From the NCBI RefSeq assembly GCF_052324685.1, contig NC_135221.1:5217739-5281738 (forward strand): 64,000 nucleotides of DNA, given 5' to 3'. Source of the stretch: Brachyhypopomus gauderio. Its lineage: Eukaryota > Chordata > Actinopteri > Gymnotiformes > Hypopomidae. A model generated the notes under the pieces. That model was not told the origin of the DNA. It searched no databases and worked only from the letters and a program-made list of their open reading frames with translations. Made by a program: the position numbers and the translations under genes. This document shows positions 58,904-64,000 of the stretch, piece after piece; within the stretch, counting starts at the first letter, position 1, and the number at the start of each line of letters is the position of its first letter.

Positions 58904-61900
58904 TCAATCACACAGAGGCCTCCCTTCGAGAGAGAGCACAGCTCCACTTCCACAGCTGAGCTTATCACAAAGGCAATGTCGGTCTTTGATTTCTTCCAAA
59001 CCATTCACTTGCCACTCGTGTTTGATACCTGTGCAAACGAAAGAGCAGCAGGCGCTCAGAATAAGTTCCAAAAGAATTTAATCGGCACAGCGAAAGCAGC
59101 ATTTTTGGCAGAGCACCTCACCTGTGAGCTTCTTCTTGATTGCATCCTTGGAACTGGCATAGATCATCTTGCTCTTCAGTGGAGCACTCTCCGGGGCCCT
59201 GGAGGAGAGGGGAGACACCATCAAAGCATGACCACCACCGTTTTTCAGGCATCTAAAACCAGCGAAGGCTTTAACTGTGCCAATATGAGCATTCCTTACC
59301 AGAAGATGAAAACCAGGTCCTCCTTTTTGGTCTCCTTGGTCTCGTATGTGGCATCATAGAGCGCGTAACGGCAGTCGTTAGGGGGGAGCATGTTGACGAA
59401 CTTGCAGAATGGGTCGCCATCTTCTCCCTGCAGGATCTCACGCCCCTCCTCAACAACGATGTGCTTCTTGTCCTCGCTCAAGCAGAAGAGGACAGCCTTC
59501 TTCCTCTTCGCCCGCTCCTCCTCACTGGCCTGCACTTTACGCACCTTCATCTCGTTGAAGACGGTCAGCACGTTGTCTTCCACTGTAACTCCGGAGGCCT
59601 GCGGGGCAGCACACAGGAGAAGTCAGACGTACATTCGCCAGCTTGACGGGTCTCTGGGATGGGAGGAGCCCTTTCCAACTGGCATCCCACGAACAAGAAT
59701 GCATGTGTGGGTACAGAGTGGATTAGGTCAACGTGACGCAGGAACCAGAGTGATTAACCCAAAGTTACGCAAACGCACTTGATCAGAATCTAGTTTTTAA
59801 TGAATCGATCAATATGATCATGGGAGAAACCAGAAAGGCCCACTGAGGCCTGGAACTTGAATCTGGAACAGATAAAAACTCAGCAGGGACACCCAGATAA
59901 GGTTATGGGTAAACTGCATCATTGCTACAAAAATCACTGGGCTTAAGTATAACAAATAGACTGTAGAAAAGGAAGGAGACCAATGTGACTACTGAAGACC
60001 TCAGAAGCCGAACCCTCTGCAAACCACAGCGCCGAGAGGTTCAACTGAACACCCTTTCACATACGAATGGAAGAAAGGAACCACACTTCCTCTTGAGGCG
60101 TGTGACAATCAGGGAGGGGAAGAGGGGGGTTGGCAGTTCACCAAGGACTCAACGCATTGGCTGTTAAGAGATAAGCTGCGTGGTTTAAGGTGTGTCTGAC
60201 TCTTGTTACAAGACAAGCTAGCCAAACAATTCCCCCACAAAGCAGCAAAAGGACCATCATAAAGCTGCCATACACTAAGGAGGTTGAAGCCGAGGGGTGG
60301 GGGGTGTCCGCACAGCAGCTAATCACAGGCTAACCGCGCGCACAATAACGCTACTGTCAAAATCAAAATGGCCTGAATCACATTGGGTCCATAAACCTTC
60401 TCTTCTCATTTCCATTACAAATCCCACCAAAAAAATAAAAAAATAGATGAGCTCAGACTGCCCATGTGAAACATTCTGTAAACATGACAAACCCTAAGGA
60501 TCTTTGCCCTCCTGAGGGCAGACACCGAGACAAGCGTCAAGAAACCCAAGTCCACTGGCTGGTGTCAGTTCAGCTGCTGAACAACTATAGTATCACCATA
60601 GAACTTATTGTAGAAAAAGGGACAAGACTTTGGAAGCAAGGGGCCATGTCGAGCTAATGAGCCTCTTCAAAGAAATCCACGCACGAAGAAGGTGAAGGAC
60701 ATCTCAGCAGACACCATGTTCGGACGTTGCACCATTTCAGGTAAAGAGGACGTCAACAGCCCAGTTGTTCACGACCATACAGACAGACCTCACAAAAAGC
60801 GGAGCTTCAGTTTCAAACACGGTTTCCTACATGCGTTGTCCTGTGAAGGAACACGTGAGACACCAGCTGGGTGTCAACTACATACAACTAGAATCGCGTA
60901 AATAACTGCGATAAAAAAAGACCCCAAAACGGTGCCGAGGTGGCGGGGCCACTACACGTGCACCGTGTTGAAGACGCAACTGCAGACTTTCTAAACCGGA
61001 ACCGGCGTTTCCTTCATATGTGAACACGCCTAAAAACGAGAAGCCCTACAAATGAATCAGCTTTACGCCTACACGGGTAAATCATACGGTCACAGCACAG
61101 AAACATGTTTAACACTTTTTTACCACACTGCTGTTTTTTATGCGGTAAAATGAAAGAAGTCGACGTTCATTCGCGATACACGACACATCCGTTTGGACGC
61201 AGACAGAAGCGACTGCTCACGGAAAAGGTCGAAGCCAAACGTTTTCTGTTGAAACTGTTGGATAAAATGTATGGAAATCGAAATCCGGACCAGAAATGCC
61301 CACCAAAAACTCTGGTGCAAATAAATAACGTTTTTTTGCCGCGGTGCTCGTCAAAGTTGCGTAAAAGCAGGAAGGACGTGGTGTTGTCCGAGTGAAACAC
61401 AGTCCCGCTTAAAATCGCCTTTATTTAACGTCCGAGCCCACAAAAACGCAGTTACGTGTTTATATCCCCATTCGTGCCGTGCACGGCCCGGTTCGACGTG
61501 AGGAAGAGGGCAGCTGGTCTGTGCACCATGAAACAGGGTGGGGCCCCCCGGCCAACGCAGCGCTGCTCCCGCATGTGCTGGGCCACTCACGCCCGAAAAA
61601 CGCACGGTTAAAATAGGGAAAACCGTTAAACAAACGGCCCGCTTGAACCCTGAAACGGTTCCGTGCGCACGTACGGACACGGTGGCGTGTGACAAACGCG
61701 AGTGGCCGCCGTTCAGGGCGCGTCGGGACGGCCGTCTTGAGACAAAGGACGGAGCGGAGTGCGCGCCCCGGCGGACCCCACACCCGGCGCTCGGCCGGCG
61801 GAGACGACACTCGTCGCCCTCCTCCCCGGGCGTGAAGACGCGTGAGCAAGGCGACGGCGCTCACACGTCCCTGAGTAATTTATGCGGTGTAAAAGGACGC

Positions 61901-62382
61901 TTGACTGCAGGGCCTGCGGTGTGTGTGTGTGCGGCCTCCGCCGGGCCTGAACTCACGGAAATAAAGGGGCGGCTGAGGAAATGGCGCCAGTTGTTTTTGG
62001 GTCGTTTTTTTTCCTTTTTAGTCATTTTCAATACATCTAAATATCTCCTGGCTCTAATTAAATATTTGACAACGGGCGGATAAAAAAAATTCAGCGTAAA
62101 AGAGGTAAGAATGCCAATAGTCGTTTGCCGCGGGGCAACATTTCGATGTCTAAAATGTCAGGACTATTGTGTGGTAACGGTACATATCAAACCTGTTAGC
62201 ATGGTGGCTAACAGCGGCGCGAGACCTCGCGAAGAGGCGCGTGCGTCTAGGATGGCGTCAAGATCCGTTTTTTTTTTCGAAAATTAATCCCGTGTTAAGC
62301 GCAGCACAAAAGCGTCTTCCAGCGTACATGCGGTCATAATGTGTTAGTACGAACCGAAAAGGAACGAATGCAGACGTACCAT
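58904..62382 (-). CDS. cfl1: Cofilin (cofilin 1-like)
   Basis: Actin-depolymerising factor of the ADF/cofilin family. Four exons on the minus strand: 62382-62380 (ATG only, donor ATG|GTACGT), 59598-59300, 59198-59122 and 59028-58904, all GT-AG and in phase. They give 167 aa (165-166 is usual). An intron right after the start codon is a hallmark of vertebrate cofilin genes. Residues 2-4 (ASG) supply Ser3, the LIM-kinase site. RAKRKK at 30-35 is the nuclear-localisation-like basic run. [40 protein letters not shown] and [12 protein letters not shown] form the long actin-binding helix region. [17 protein letters not shown] follows. The loop after EILQG is short, as in cofilin 1 of fish rather than cofilin 2. 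The C terminus ([12 protein letters not shown], ending PLCD) is richer in Cys than usual and two residues longer. Confidence 0.94.
59599..62379 (-). other. cfl1: cfl1 intron 1
   Basis: A 2.78-kb intron. Its first kilobase (about 61430-62379 on the plus strand) is CpG-rich and continuous with the promoter island. Open frames inside (for example 61105-61395 and 61538-62083 on the plus strand) have no family features and are not called. Confidence 0.6.
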
Positions 62383-62600
62383 GGTTATGTCGCTGTGTTT
62401 GGTCGGCGTCTGGACGGGAATTGAATGAGCTGTGATGCAGTCCTCCGCTCTCGCACACTTGACTCGACACACGGACGCGCCCTTTAGCGCGCTCCCCGTG
62501 ACGACGGACGGGAGCGAGCGCCTCACGGCCCCACCGTGCGCTTTTGAGGGGCATGACGGGATATGTAGTCCTATACGCCACGTCGTAATGTGCGTTTTAA
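62383..62600 (-). promoter_or_regulatory. cfl1: cfl1 5' UTR and proximal promoter
   Basis: CpG-rich sequence directly upstream of the cfl1 ATG. On the minus strand it contains ACTACATATCCCGTCATGC (62569 down to 62551), which fits the ZNF143/THAP11 consensus ACTACAnnTCCCnnnATGC exactly. No TATA box is evident, consistent with an island-type promoter. The exact transcription start is unknown. Confidence 0.55.
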
Positions 62601-62609
62601 GGCAAATAA

Positions 62610-63090
62610 ATGCTCTAATGTCGTCGGACGTACACATACGTTGGAGCGAACTTGTAGGCTCTAGAAGTATCTGATAGTTGCGTTACAAAGTAATAAGGGA
62701 TGTGACAAACATCTATAAGCAATTTTATTAACTTTTACTCCAGTCACTGGCCAACCTGTTCACAAGCCAGCCTAACGTAACACAATATAGGTTGTACTAG
62801 CATGGCGTGTTCAAGTACGCTAACGACATTTGTATTAGATAACCGCTTATTCATGTGATCATTCATATTTATCGCACACAATAAATCTAAATGATCACAT
62901 CATAAACTGATCTGATAATGGGCTAGAGTACACCGAGGGTGCTGACACAAATAAAATACGTCAAAGCAACATTGCCACCGACGACGCATTTTTGCTGACC
63001 CATTGAAAGAAGGCATTATATGAAGTGAAACATCTAATTCGTCATTGATACCCAAGGCATAAGGCTGCCTCTGTCGGAACCTTTGTCTGT
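62610..63090. other. Upstream of cfl1, nothing recognised
   Basis: AT-rich sequence between the cfl1 promoter and the CArG-containing patch. No gene or repeat family seen. Confidence 0.45.
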
Positions 63091-63094
63091 CTCT

Positions 63095-63260
63095 GCCCCT
63101 TTTTAAGGTTCGCTTAACTCGCTTCCAAATAAGGAAGCAAACGGTGACAGCCGAGAGCGCGCATCAGCCAATGCCGCGCACACCAGGCGGCTCGCGACTC
63201 CCGATCGCCATATAAGGAAACAAGGACATTTCTGGTCTATATAGTGTAAATTCTCACAAT
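63095..63260. promoter_or_regulatory. GC-richer patch with two CArG boxes
   Basis: Contains two perfect serum-response-factor sites CC(A/T)6GG: CCAAATAAGG at 63125-63134 and CCATATAAGG at 63208-63217. A CCAAT box lies near 63168 (CAGCCAATG) and several CpGs are present. It lies about 0.75-0.83 kb upstream of the cfl1 ATG. Actin-cytoskeleton genes including cofilin are known SRF targets in mammals. The link to cfl1 is inference from proximity. Confidence 0.5.
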
Positions 63261-63299
63261 GTCCGCTAGAGGGAGCGTGATATAGCGGAAAGACGGACA

Positions 63300-64000
63300 T
63301 TTTAAGGGTGATTGTGGAAGGGGGAAGACAAGGACAAGGACATGTATCATTTTCTTAATGACTATATTACAATATGACAAACTTACTAAAAATGTAGTTC
63401 ATGCATTAAACAGTGCACAGGTAGGTGGTGTGCTTAGACAAGTGCCTGTGCTTATGTAAATGAAGACGTGTAACCGTGACCGTTATTTGAAGCATGCACG
63501 AATCAATACTGACACCTAGTGTGCAAAAACGTGACCTAAATGATCGATTCAAGAAATTGTAAAATTACCATTTTAGTTTATTAGCGTGCTCTAATATAAC
63601 AAACCAGCCCAAGGATACATAGCATGCTTCTAGATTTATTAATGGAATGTATAAGGAAATGTAACAGTAAAACGCCAATCATTGGAACAGTTTAAGCATA
63701 GTTTCTCTCATTGACAGAATGAGGAAGGTAGCAAAGTACAAATGTTTTACACAAGTGAAGAATCCAATGACATAAGTGAAGCCTTCAACAGAGACTTAGA
63801 TGGCATGGAATGTTTATGACAAATATCAGAGAAACCAGGACAGTGACCTTTTCAAAATTAAGGAGAATTCCAAGAAGATAAAAACATAGATACATAACAC
63901 AATACAGTGTTCAGGTTTGTTTGGAAATACTACTAAGATCAGCAGATATTAAAGCATTAAGGAGACACAACCACAACAAATCAACAAAGATTGAATGGTT
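63300..64000. other. Right flank, nothing recognised
   Basis: AT-rich DNA without supported exons or repeat families. Confidence 0.45.

Noticed and set aside
58748-59359. 203-codon plus-strand frame
   Set aside because: Antisense to cfl1 exons 3 and 4. The minus-strand exons match cofilin exactly.
61460-62083. 134- and 181-codon frames near the cfl1 promoter
   Set aside because: Stop-poor because of high GC content in the CpG island. No family features and inside cfl1 intron 1.
1-64000. tRNA, rRNA, riboswitch and bacterial promoter searches by eye
   Set aside because: No cloverleaf with A and B boxes, no rRNA-like conserved blocks and no bacterial-type signals were found. The window is a fish nuclear locus.

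Overview
This window is vertebrate nuclear DNA, almost certainly from a teleost fish. Genes are split into small exons with GT-AG junctions. The intergenic DNA is full of decayed fish-type transposons (several Tc1/mariner lineages, L2 and R4/Rex6-like LINEs, hAT elements and MITEs, a solo LTR), long (GT)n/(TA)n microsatellites and minisatellites. There are no bacterial-style operons, CRISPR arrays, tRNA or rRNA genes. One repeat family (9327-10081) is of a kind common in ostariophysan fish, but I cannot place the species.

Four protein-coding genes can be reconstructed. (1) slc7a1, a cationic amino acid transporter: + strand, 11 coding exons, 16296-20245, 625 aa. (2) ubl3, the prenylated membrane-anchored ubiquitin-fold protein: + strand, 5 coding exons, 23106-29330, 117 aa. 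(3) prss23, a secreted trypsin-fold serine protease: + strand, single coding exon, 51750-52895, 381 aa. (4) cfl1, cofilin: - strand, 4 exons, 62382 down to 58904, 167 aa, with the intron directly after the ATG that is typical of cofilin genes. A fifth gene is represented only by its last exons, 4505-4885 (+). These have consistent splice phase, a stop codon and a poly(A) signal, but I do not recognise the product.

Layout: 1-2.7 kb unassigned; 2.7-3.9 kb L2 LINE; 4.07-4.5 kb GTGTCC-type minisatellite abutting the orphan exons; 6.3-10.2 kb decayed Tc1 copies with nested insertions; 11.6-12.5 kb LINE tail and a long palindromic MITE; 13.8-20.2 kb slc7a1 with a putative upstream promoter and a solo LTR; 21.9-31 kb ubl3 with a CpG-rich promoter and a nested hAT in intron 1; 31-35 kb hAT, Tc1 and R4/Rex6-like LINE; 38.7-39.3 kb 15-bp minisatellite; 41.1-41.3 kb 24-bp minisatellite; 50-53.7 kb prss23; 54.5-55.2 kb 39-bp minisatellite whose minus strand repeats a consensus 5' splice site; 55.5 kb perfect-looking hairpin; 58-62.6 kb cfl1, with a CpG-rich promoter and two CArG boxes further upstream.

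The genes do not form a pathway. slc7a1 next to ubl3 matches the neighbouring pair on human 13q12.3, which supports both names. prss23 and cfl1 lie on chromosome 11 in human, so their presence here suggests a lineage-specific rearrangement.
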